A DNA stretch of 7,472 nt from the NCBI GenBank assembly GCA_002420015.1, contig DIHF01000024.1, forward strand, positions 1 through 7,472. The letters run 5' to 3'. This DNA is from Micavibrio sp. UBA5703. GTDB lineage: Bacteria; Pseudomonadota; Alphaproteobacteria; Micavibrionales; Micavibrionaceae. The notes under the pieces are model-generated. The model saw only the letters and a list, made by a program, of their open reading frames with translations. It was not told where the DNA came from and did not search any database. Positions 1 through 5,981 of the stretch are shown piece by piece; the stretch's first letter is position 1, and the number at the start of each line of letters is the position of its first letter. A program made the position numbers and the translations under genes.

Positions 1-1109
1 TTTTCAGGCGGCACATAAGTTTCTATCCGCAGGGCAATGCTGCCCTGCCGCTGGCCCACAGGCCCGCGAAACATAGGAAAATGCCCGCAGCGCATCTCAA
101 GGTCCTCATCGGTGCGGGTTGAAAAGAGCACCTGCGTACCGACCTTCCAGTTCAGCATCTCGCCGAGCGGCAAGGTCAACTCGCCCAAAATAGCCTGAAG
201 CTGGACATCGGTTTTATAAAGCTCCTGCGTCAGGTGGCTTTCCCAGATGGAGTCGCGGCCGAACTTTTCGCCCATGAACATCTGAAGCAGAAGCTCCCTG
301 ATCGGCTCAAGCGTTGCATAGGGGATCAAAACCTCAATGCGGCCGCCACGGTCGCCCATATCCACGCGCAGGCGCGCCAGAACGCAGGCATTGCCGCTTT
401 GCGAAATCGTAGCAAAGCGCGGGTTGGTTTCCATGCGGTCAAGGTTAAAGCTGACGGGTGAGAGCGGGTCGAAAGCCGAAGACAGATCGCTGAGCGTCAC
501 CTGAACCATCTTTTCCACCAGCTTGCTTTCGATGGTGGTATAAGGCCGCCCCTCGACGCGGATCGAAGGCGTGCCCTTGCGGCCGCCCAGCAGAACATCG
601 ACAACCGAATAAATAAGCGCCGAGTCCGTCACCAGCAAACCGTTATTGTCCCATTCCTCCGCCTTGAAGACGGAAATCATCGCGGGAAGCGGAATTGAAT
701 TCATGTAATCGCCGAAACGCACGGTGGACACCTGATCCAAAGACACCTCGACGTTGTCGGAAGTCAAATTGCGCAACGATGTTGACATGAGGCGCACAAG
801 GCGGTCGAAAACGATATCGAGCATCGGCAGGCGTTCATAGTTCACCATCGCCGAATTGATGAGCGCCATCACGCCCGACGTTTCCCCACCTCCGGCGGCA
901 TCGTCGTCAAAGCCCAGCAGAGAGTCGATTTCTTCCTGATTCAGAATGCGAGTATTGGCGCCATCGCCGCCGCCCGCGCCAAAGCTCGGTACAGCATCGG
1001 CACCGACCGTGGCATCGCCACCGCCAGCATCGTCCCCGGCCATGGATTCCCATTGCTCCATCATGGCCTTTTCTTCGGCGCTCATTTCCTTTGTTTCGCT
1101 ATCGCTCAT
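1..1109 (-). CDS. fliM: Flagellar motor switch protein FliM (3' end outside window)
   Basis: FliM is the C-ring protein that binds phospho-CheY and sets motor rotation. I translated it by hand from ATG at 1109; 369 codons are visible and the frame is open at the left edge. An acidic, Gly/Ala-rich N-terminal extension (1-54) precedes ILNQEEIDSLLGF (55-67), the family's CheY-binding motif. The middle CheC-like domain follows (about 80-270), with VNYERLPMLDIVFDRL (89-104) and LLGGRKG (173-179). Next comes VLIPYATLEPIRELLLQMFMG, then the C-terminal SpoA domain that contacts FliN. The visible end reads IALRIETYVPPE, so probably only a few residues are missing. An AAGG at 1119-1116 lies 6 nt before the start. 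The gene follows fliL by 84 nt on the same strand and is probably co-transcribed with it. Confidence 0.97.
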   Translation of the reverse strand, partial: MSDSETKEMSAEEKAMMEQWESMAGDDAGGGDATVGADAVPSFGAGGGDGANTRILNQEEIDSLLGFDDDAAGGGETSGVMALINSAMVNYERLPMLDIVFDRLVRLMSTSLRNLTSDNVEVSLDQVSTVRFGDYMNSIPLPAMISVFKAEEWDNNGLLVTDSALIYSVVDVLLGGRKGTPSIRVEGRPYTTIESKLVEKMVQVTLSDLSSAFDPLSPVSFNLDRMETNPRFATISQSGNACVLARLRVDMGDRGGRIEVLIPYATLEPIRELLLQMFMGEKFGRDSIWESHLTQELYKTDVQLQAILGELTLPLGEMLNWKVGTQVLFSTRTDEDLEMRCGHFPMFRGPVGQRQGSIALRIETYVPPE

Positions 1110-1193
1110 ACCCGACCTTGGTTATTTTTACCGATCTGTATCCGGTGACACGCAAAATTCATGCCGATAGGGTTCCACAGGACCATTGTAGCA

Positions 1194-1889
1194 CTACTGG
1201 ATCAAGATTTCCTGAAACAGGACATCCTTGATCTTGGACGGTGCCGCCGCCTGGTTCACGCGCCATAAAAGCTCCATTTGCAGCCTGTAAATCCCTGCGC
1301 TGCCGCGCAAATCCTTCACGCGCAGCTCGCGCAGATAGGTCTGAAACTGGTCGATCACACGCGGAATTATGGCCTCGACAGCCGCCTTGTCCGCCGGGTC
1401 TTCCAGTTCAAGCTGCACCGTCAGCCGCAGATAGCGCGGATTGCCGTCCTGCGTATTCAAATTGACGATCATGGTGGGTATAGCCAGAAAAGCGGAATCG
1501 CCGCCCTCCTCCCCATGCCCGCCGCCGCCTTTTTTCTCACCATGGCCACCCTTCTTTTCGCCGTGGCCATCATCCTTTGCTTCCTCTTTAGGAGCCATGA
1601 CGGGGTTGCCGTGCTCGTCTAGTACAGGCTCACCATGCTCGTCCAAAAGCGGCACCTCGGCGGTTTTGCCGAGCAGTCCGTCCAGCATCCCGGTAAAATA
1701 CAGCCCCGCCCCGCCGCCGCCGATCAGCAGCAACAAGGGAACAACAACAAACAAAATAATCTTCTTGAGATCAAAGCCGCCGCCTTCGCCTTCGGCACCC
1801 TCACCTTCGGCTGCGCCTTCGCCGCCGCCCTCACCGCCTGCGTCTTTTTCGTCCTTTTCTTCTTCTTTTTCTTTTTTCTTGTCTGCCAT
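1194..1889 (-). CDS. fliL: Flagellar basal body-associated protein FliL
   Basis: FliL is a single-pass inner-membrane protein that surrounds the stators and supports motor torque. The 231 residues begin with a Lys/Glu-rich cytoplasmic tail (1-17) and an acidic Gly/Glu/Ala stretch (18-38). One membrane span follows (about 43-66). A periplasmic linker comes next (75-131), with the tandem DEHGEPV/DEHGNPV (83-89, 91-97) and a Gly/Lys/His-rich part. The conserved FliL domain (132-231) ends IKDVLFQEILIQ, the family's usual C-terminus. The frame is open up to 2078, but the extra 63 residues cover the promoter region and do not resemble FliL; ATG at 1889, with a GGGGAAA a few bases upstream, gives the normal MADKKK-type start. 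fliM follows after 84 nt. The linker is longer than in enteric FliL (about 155 residues). Confidence 0.95.
   Translation of the reverse strand: MADKKKEKEEEKDEKDAGGEGGGEGAAEGEGAEGEGGGFDLKKIILFVVVPLLLLIGGGGAGLYFTGMLDGLLGKTAEVPLLDEHGEPVLDEHGNPVMAPKEEAKDDGHGEKKGGHGEKKGGGGHGEEGGDSAFLAIPTMIVNLNTQDGNPRYLRLTVQLELEDPADKAAVEAIIPRVIDQFQTYLRELRVKDLRGSAGIYRLQMELLWRVNQAAAPSKIKDVLFQEILIQ
1852..1880. repeat. 29-bp homopyrimidine/homopurine tract in fliL
   Basis: The plus strand is pure C/T over 29 bases, so the fliL coding strand is pure A/G. It encodes the Lys/Glu tail of FliL. The tract is low complexity, so length changes by slippage are conceivable, and it could form a triplex. This may simply be the outcome of Lys/Glu codons. 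Confidence 0.6.
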
Positions 1890-1958
1890 TGGTTTCCCCA
1901 GCCTCTGGAAAATTGCACCGGAACGCAACGCCTTGATCCTAACGGATAACTCCGGCGG

Positions 1959-1987
1959 ATTATAGGATAAATGCACTTGTGCGTCTA
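1959..1987 (-). promoter_or_regulatory. Candidate sigma70-type promoter for fliL-fliM
   Basis: On the minus strand a perfect TATAAT (1964-1959) lies 17 bp from TAGACG (1987-1982), which matches four of six bases of TTGACA. The predicted transcript start is near 1952, giving a leader of about 63 nt before fliL. A small dyad, GCAC-TT-GTGC (1973-1982), sits in the spacer and touches the -35 box, so an operator is possible. I saw no convincing sigma54 box on this strand, which would put fliLM in an earlier expression class than flgFGAH. Confidence 0.5.
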
Positions 1988-2025
1988 ACGGCCCCCACCC
2001 GGTCCGCCAAGACATCTGGGGGAAA

Positions 2026-2058
2026 TTTTTGCCCCGGCGCACCGCCGGATAGCAAAAA
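2026..2058. promoter_or_regulatory. 33-bp dyad, candidate enhancer site between fliL and flgF
   Basis: This is an imperfect inverted repeat. CCGGCG (2034-2039) and CGCCGG (2043-2048) flank CAC. Outside them TTTTTGC (2026-2032) pairs with GCAAAAA (2052-2058), leaving a small internal loop. The centre is about 115 bp upstream of the predicted flgF transcript start and about 90 bp upstream of the predicted fliL start. That is the usual distance for an NtrC/FlbD-type activator of sigma54 promoters. The core recalls GC-rich FlbD sites, but the half-site spacing differs from the ftr consensus I remember. No T-run follows the GC stem, so it is unlikely to be a terminator. Confidence 0.4.
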
Positions 2059-2093
2059 ACGAACTGCGCACGCCACAATCCCTCAGGTGCGAT

Positions 2094-2113
2094 AAATTCA
2101 ACCTATTGAATTT
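2094..2113. promoter_or_regulatory. IHF-like site, perfect palindrome upstream of flgF promoter
   Basis: AAATTCAA and TTGAATTT form a perfect inverted repeat around CCTA. The segment ATTCAA-N4-TTG matches the IHF consensus WATCAA-N4-TTR at eight of nine positions, and because of the symmetry it matches on both strands. It lies between the GC-rich dyad and the sigma54 box, 16 bp before the -24 element, where IHF would bend DNA to bring an activator to RNA polymerase. Confidence 0.45.
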
Positions 2114-2129
2114 TAACAAAAATTTCACT

Positions 2130-2145
2130 TGGCACGGCTCGTGCA
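2130..2145 (+). promoter_or_regulatory. Sigma54 (RpoN) promoter for flgFGAH
   Basis: TGGCACG-GCTC-GTGCA fits the -24/-12 consensus TGGCACG-N4-TTGCA with one mismatch. The invariant GG (2131-2132) and GC (2143-2144) are exactly 10 bp apart. Transcription would start near 2156, about 40 nt before the flgF ATG. Rod and ring genes are RpoN-dependent in Caulobacter and several other flagellated bacteria, so both position and downstream genes agree. Confidence 0.82.
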
Positions 2146-2195
2146 AAGCACTCTGCGGCGTAGTGTCACCACAACGACTACAGGAACCTTTCCGT

Positions 2196-2921
2196 ATGGA
2201 AAACAGTATTTATATAGGCTTGTCCCGGCAGGTAACGCTGCAAAGGAACATGGACATTATCGCCAACAACGTGGCGAACATGAACACGCCCGGATTTCGC
2301 GGCCAGAATTTGGTCTTTTCGGAATTTATTTCCGACCCCAGAGGCCAGAAGGACCCGCTTTCCTTCGTCGTCGATCACGGCCAGTACCAGATCACGGACC
2401 CCGGCCCGGTGCGAATCACCGAAAACCCGCTGGACGTTTCCCTGACCGGCCCCGGCTTTCTGGGCATACAGGCCCCCGACGGGCAGGTCGCCTATACCCG
2501 CGACGGGCACTTCCAGCTCGGCACCGGCGGTGCGCTGGTGACGGCTTCGGGCCTTGCGGTCGTCGATCAGGGTGGCTCGCCGATCATCATTCCGTCCAAT
2601 TCAAGCGAAATCAATATCGACAAGAAAGGTATCATCTCCAATCAGGATGGTGCCGTCGGACAATTGATGGTTGTCGAATTCGAGGACGTGCAGAAACTCG
2701 AACAACTCGGCAACAACCTCTACCGGGCGGATGTACCGGCCACCCCTTCGGAAAAAACCGTCGTCACGCAAGGATCGCTCGAAGGCTCGAACATCAAGCC
2801 CGTCGTCGAGGTTACACGCATGATCGACACCCTGCGCGCCTTTCAGAACGTGCAGAAGCTCTTGCAGTCGGAAAACGATAGATTGCGCGGCGCCATACAA
2901 AAGCTGACGCAGAACGCATAG
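2196..2921 (+). CDS. flgF: Flagellar proximal rod protein FlgF
   Basis: FlgF is a subunit of the periplasmic proximal rod, exported by the flagellar type III system. The 241 residues carry the N-terminal rod motif ANNVANMNTPGFR (23-35) and a central block RITENPLD...GFLGIQ...AYTRDGHFQ shared with FlgG. The C-terminal helix has GSLEGSNIKPVVEVTRMIDTLRAFQ, as in other rod and hook proteins. The frame is open from 2106, but that upstream part overlaps the sigma54 promoter and has no family similarity. ATG at 2196 follows AGGAA (2182-2186) at a good distance and gives the usual MENSIYIGLSRQ start. It is the first gene of the flgF-flgG-flgA-flgH operon; flgG begins 26 nt after its stop. Confidence 0.96.
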   Translation: MENSIYIGLSRQVTLQRNMDIIANNVANMNTPGFRGQNLVFSEFISDPRGQKDPLSFVVDHGQYQITDPGPVRITENPLDVSLTGPGFLGIQAPDGQVAYTRDGHFQLGTGGALVTASGLAVVDQGGSPIIIPSNSSEINIDKKGIISNQDGAVGQLMVVEFEDVQKLEQLGNNLYRADVPATPSEKTVVTQGSLEGSNIKPVVEVTRMIDTLRAFQNVQKLLQSENDRLRGAIQKLTQNA

Positions 2922-2947
2922 GAATTGAACTTTAAGGAGAACGTAAA

Positions 2948-3733
2948 ATGAGATCATTGGATATCGGCGCAACGGGCATGCTGGCCCAGCAGTTGAACGT
3001 GGATGTGATTTCCAACAACATCGCCAACATGACGACGACCGGCTTCAAGCGCCGCCGCGCCGCGTTTCAGGATTTGATTTATCAAAACATCGACCGCCCC
3101 GGCTCTACCTCGTCGGATGTCGGATCCATCGTGCCCTCAGGCATTCAGCTCGGCCTCGGCGTACGCCCGGCCGCCGTTTACCGCATGCACGAGCAAGGCG
3201 CGATCCGCATCACCGAAAACCCGCTCGACCTTGCGATCACGGGCGACGGGTTCTTCCAGATTCAAATGCCAAACGGCGAAACCGCCTATACACGCGACGG
3301 CACGTTCCAGGTCAACGAGAACGGCGAACTGGTGACGACACAGGGCTTCCTGATCGAACCGGGCATCACGATCCCCGCCGATGCGATCAACATCGACATC
3401 AATGAAGAAGGCGAGGTTCTGGCCAAAATCCAGGGCCAGACCGCCATTTCAAATCTCGGACAAATCCAGCTTGCGACCTTTGTGAACCCGGCCGGCCTCG
3501 ACGCCATCGGCGACAACCTGTTGCTCGAAACCGAAGCCTCGGGCGCGCCCACGACCGGCAATCCGGGCCAGGACCAGTTCGGCCGCGTGCGGCAAGCCGC
3601 GCTTGAACAATCCAACGTCAACGTGGTGGAGGAAATTACCATGCTCATCACCGCGCAGCGTTCCTATGAAATGAATTCGACGGTGATTTCGACATCGGAT
3701 GAAATGCTGCAAACCATTACGCAGCTTCGCTAA
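2948..3733 (+). CDS. flgG: Flagellar distal rod protein FlgG
   Basis: FlgG builds the distal rod that passes through the P and L rings and links the proximal rod to the hook. The 261 residues match the usual family length (about 260). The N-terminal motif is VISNNIANMTTTGFKRRRAAFQ (20-41), with LIYQNIDRPGS just after it, typical of FlgG rather than FlgF. The central block has RITENPLDLAITGDGFFQI and AYTRDGTFQ, and the C-terminus reads LEQSNVNVVEEITMLITAQR, then SYEMNS and ISTSDEML. A strong AAGGAGA (2934-2940) lies 7 nt before the ATG. flgA starts 25 nt after the stop. It is paralogous to flgF immediately upstream. Confidence 0.97.
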   Translation: MRSLDIGATGMLAQQLNVDVISNNIANMTTTGFKRRRAAFQDLIYQNIDRPGSTSSDVGSIVPSGIQLGLGVRPAAVYRMHEQGAIRITENPLDLAITGDGFFQIQMPNGETAYTRDGTFQVNENGELVTTQGFLIEPGITIPADAINIDINEEGEVLAKIQGQTAISNLGQIQLATFVNPAGLDAIGDNLLLETEASGAPTTGNPGQDQFGRVRQAALEQSNVNVVEEITMLITAQRSYEMNSTVISTSDEMLQTITQLR

Positions 3734-3758
3734 CGGAGTGTAACAGGAGTATAAGTCC

Positions 3759-4739
3759 ATGAACGCGGCAAGAAAGATCTGGAACGGCTGGAGCCTCACG
3801 GCAAGGATGCTGACGCTTGTTCTTTCGCTGTTCTCCGGCATGCTGCTCCTGATCGGAGCATCACAGGCCGGCAACGCCGTCGGCCTGAAGGAAAACACCG
3901 TTGTCACAGACAACAACATCAAGCTGGGTGATGTTTTCTACGGGCTTGAGGGCGGTGCGGACAAGGTTCTCGGCCCCGCCCCACAACCCGGCACGGACAT
4001 GGTCTTGAACGCCCGCACCCTGATGCGCGTTGCCATTGCGCTTGATGTTCCCTGGCGCCCGACCAGCACCGCCGATCAGGTCGTGCTGAGCCGTGCCGCA
4101 ACGACGGTCTGCAGCGAAAGCATCAAGGATGAACTTAGGAAAGCGCTGGCGGCAAAAGGTCTGGCGGGCAAATACGATCTTGACTTCCTCGGCCAAGCGC
4201 CGGAAATCACCCTGCCCCACGACCAGCCCGCGACCTTCGATATCACCGAAGTCAGCTTCGACCCTGAGAAAGACACGTTCACGGCAAATCTTTCCGCCCC
4301 CTCCGGCGGCAACGCGATCCATCGTGCCAAGCTCAGCGGTAAGATCGAGCGCGTCACAAGCATTCCGGTCCTGCGTGAGACGCTGCGAAGCGGCACCATC
4401 ATCGGCATGAACGATATCGAGTTGGTCGATATGCCGACAAAGAGCCTGAACAACGAATACATCATGAATGCTGACGAGCTGAACGGCATGACGCCGCGCC
4501 GTTTCATCCATGCCGGAAAGCCGATTCAGGCGGGTGAAATCGAAGCGCCCCGCATCGTCGCGCGCGGCGACGCCGTCACCATGGTTTTTCAGGAAGGCAT
4601 GCTCAGCCTCACGGCGATGGGCAAGGCGCTTGAAAACGGGGCAAAAGGCGACCTGATCCGTGTCGTCAACACCGCCAGCAACCGCACGGTTCAGGCCGTG
4701 GTAACCGCCGAACGCGAAGTCACCGTGCAGGCTGAATAG
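3759..4739 (+). CDS. flgA: Flagellar P-ring assembly chaperone FlgA
   Basis: FlgA is a periplasmic chaperone for polymerisation of FlgI into the P ring. Of 326 residues, the first 37 look like a signal peptide: basic residues, a hydrophobic stretch at about 17-33, and ASQA|G as the likely cleavage site. A less conserved region follows (38-195). The conserved C-terminal half includes an SAF-type beta-clip domain, from VTSIPVLRETLRSGTIIGMND (199-219) through RRFIHAGKPIQAGEI (247-261), and then the FlgA core with VTMVFQEGMLSLTAMGKAL and GDLIRVVN. It is longer than enteric FlgA (about 220) because of the N-terminal half. AGGAG (3745-3749) lies 9 nt upstream of the ATG; flgH begins 11 nt downstream. 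Its client gene flgI is not in the window. Confidence 0.93.
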   Translation: MNAARKIWNGWSLTARMLTLVLSLFSGMLLLIGASQAGNAVGLKENTVVTDNNIKLGDVFYGLEGGADKVLGPAPQPGTDMVLNARTLMRVAIALDVPWRPTSTADQVVLSRAATTVCSESIKDELRKALAAKGLAGKYDLDFLGQAPEITLPHDQPATFDITEVSFDPEKDTFTANLSAPSGGNAIHRAKLSGKIERVTSIPVLRETLRSGTIIGMNDIELVDMPTKSLNNEYIMNADELNGMTPRRFIHAGKPIQAGEIEAPRIVARGDAVTMVFQEGMLSLTAMGKALENGAKGDLIRVVNTASNRTVQAVVTAEREVTVQAE

Positions 4740-4750
4740 AAAAGAGGTAC

Positions 4751-5527
4751 ATGATGCGTAAGAATGACAATAATAAGAACGATCACATGATGAAGGCCGG
4801 GTTTACCCTTCTGGCCTGCATGGCTTTGACAGCCTGCGGCAATATGTCGGAGCGCCTCTCCAATGTCGGCAAAGCGCCTGAGATGGCCAAGATCTCCAAC
4901 CCGACGACACAGGAAGGCTATCAGCCGGTCAGCCTGCCGATGCCCGCGCCGCAGAATGTCGTGCGTCAGCAAAATTCGCTCTGGCAATCGGACCGCGTGA
5001 CCTTCTTCAAGGACCAGCGCGCCGCCAATGTCGGCGACATCATCACCGTTCTGATCGAAATCGACGACAAGGCGGAAATCGACAACCAGACGGACCGTTC
5101 GCGCTCCTCCAGCGAGGGCGCGGGGCTGGGCAGCCTTTTGGGATACGAACAGGCCTTGGCCGATGTTCTGCCCGAAGCGGTCAGCAATGCGAACCTTGCG
5201 GATATGGACTCAACCTCAAATTATCAGGGTTCCGGCACCACCGACCGCGAGGAAAAAATAGAACTCAAAATGGCCGCGCTCATCACGCAGCTTCTGCCCA
5301 ACGGCAACATGGTCATCCACGGCCGCCAGGAAGCGCTGGTCAACTACGAAAAGCGGATCGTGGCGATAGACGGCGTCATCCGGCCTGAGGATATTTCAAC
5401 CGCTAACACAATTTCCTATGAGAAAATCGCCGAAGCCCGTATCGCCTACGGTGGCGAAGGCCAGATCACCGATATGCAGCAGCCCCGCTACGGTCAGCAG
5501 CTTTACGACGTGATCTTCCCGTTTTAG
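4751..5527 (+). CDS. flgH: Flagellar L-ring lipoprotein FlgH
   Basis: FlgH forms the outer-membrane L ring, the bushing around the distal rod. The 258 residues start with a polar, Lys/Asn-rich stretch and a short hydrophobic segment ending in lipobox LTAC (26-29), so Cys29 is the likely lipidated residue. Family motifs follow in order: NSLW (75-78), F-x-D-x-RA..VGDIITVLI (86-103), the GSGTTDREEK region (160-169), LLPNGNMVIHGRQEALVNYE (181-200), IDGVIRPEDIS (206-216), IAYGGEGQITDMQQP (231-245) and the terminal DVIFPF. Two adjacent ATGs (4751, 4754) are possible; GAGG at 4744-4747 is spaced better for the second. The operon ends here with an intrinsic terminator 95 nt further on. Confidence 0.96.
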   Translation: MMRKNDNNKNDHMMKAGFTLLACMALTACGNMSERLSNVGKAPEMAKISNPTTQEGYQPVSLPMPAPQNVVRQQNSLWQSDRVTFFKDQRAANVGDIITVLIEIDDKAEIDNQTDRSRSSSEGAGLGSLLGYEQALADVLPEAVSNANLADMDSTSNYQGSGTTDREEKIELKMAALITQLLPNGNMVIHGRQEALVNYEKRIVAIDGVIRPEDISTANTISYEKIAEARIAYGGEGQITDMQQPRYGQQLYDVIFPF

Positions 5528-5539
5528 AGATTTTGTGCT

Positions 5540-5592
5540 TGGTGACTTAGGGATTTAGAAAACTTCCAAATCACCAAATTCCTAAATCACCA
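5540..5592. repeat. Short inverted/direct repeat after flgH
   Basis: TGGTGACTTAGG (5540-5551) is complementary at 11 of 12 positions to CCTAAATCACCA (5581-5592). A second near-copy, CCAAATCACCA (5566-5576), gives an alternative pairing and a direct repeat. This AT-rich cluster sits between the flgH stop and the terminator and could fold at the mRNA 3' end. Its family is unknown to me. Confidence 0.55.
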
Positions 5593-5621
5593 GCAACCAG
5601 TTTACCCACCCAACAAACTTA

Positions 5622-5648
5622 CCGGCCCTGCAAAGGGCCGGATTTTTT
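5622..5648 (+). terminator. Rho-independent terminator of the flgFGAH operon
   Basis: A perfect 8-bp GC-rich stem, CCGGCCCT (5622-5629) with AGGGCCGG (5634-5641), encloses the tetraloop GCAA. It is followed after one A by six T (5643-5648). The location, 95 nt after the flgH stop, supports its being the end of this operon. Confidence 0.93.
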
Positions 5649-5695
5649 GGCCTATAGCCGTTTAAACTAAGAAACCGACATATCAAATCAAACAC

Positions 5696-5794
5696 CGTCA
5701 TTGCACGGCTTGTCCGTGCAATCCATCCGCCTTCGCTCTTCGGCGGACATGTATGGATCACACGTATTTTGCTTTGCAAAAACGTGTGATGACG
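5696..5794. repeat. Compound palindromic repeat, element 1 (99 bp)
   Basis: The element is bounded by CGTCA (5696-5700) and TGACG (5790-5794) and contains three hairpins in a row. The first is TTGCACGG/CCGTGCAA (5701-5708, 5714-5721). The second is TCCGCC/GGCGGA inside ATCCAT/ATGGAT (about 5721-5758). The third has a 15-bp stem with one bulge, 5757-5772 with 5776-5790, around loop TTT. As a single strand it would fold as a multi-branched structure. The left end, CGTCATTGC...GCAATCCA, is shared with element 3. Confidence 0.75.
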
Positions 5795-5865
5795 AAGTGT
5801 CTGATTGTTATTTTAAATGACTATAAAAAATCATTGGGACACGGTGCGCACGCTTCCCTCTTTAC

Positions 5866-5936
5866 CGTCACCCCCGCGCAGGCGGGTGTCTGGACTCTTT
5901 TAAAAAGACCGGATGCCCGCCTTCGCGGGCATGACG
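5866..5936. repeat. Compound palindromic repeat, element 2 (71 bp)
   Basis: CGTCA (5866-5870) and TGACG (5932-5936) bound three hairpins. They are CACCCCCGC/GCGGGTG with a mismatch or bulge (5869-5888), TCTTTT/AAAAGA inside TCTGG/CCGGA (about 5889-5913), and a perfect ATGCCCGC-CTTC-GCGGGCAT (5913-5932). It belongs to the widespread CGTCA..CCCGCG..GCGGG-type intergenic repeats found in many proteobacteria, including Neisseria-like forms; that family link is from memory. Confidence 0.78.
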
Positions 5937-5981
5937 AAGAAAGTAAGACAGCGCTATTAAATTGGCTAAATTTTAAAACCT

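Noticed and set aside
1441..1965. 174-codon Pro/Ser-rich plus-strand frame
   Set aside because: It is antisense to fliL; its composition is the mirror of the Gly/Glu/Lys-rich coding strand, with no ribosome binding site or known domain.
1980..1995. Possible minus-strand sigma54 promoter for fliL
   Set aside because: The GG and GC are 10 bp apart, but most other consensus positions fail; the nearby TATAAT promoter explains fliL better.
1890..2078. N-terminal extension of FliL to an ATG at 2078
   Set aside because: It would cover the TATAAT promoter and the dyad, shows no FliL-like residues, and the internal ATG at 1889 gives the family's normal N-terminus.
2113..2127. CtrA-like site TTAA-N7-TTCA upstream of flgF
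   Set aside because: Seven of eight key bases match, but short AT-rich matches are common here and it sits against the sigma54 box, where CtrA would not be expected to activate.
2106..2195. N-terminal extension of FlgF to an ATG at 2106
   Set aside because: It overlaps the sigma54 box and has no rod-protein similarity; ATG 2196 has a ribosome binding site and the usual MENS start.
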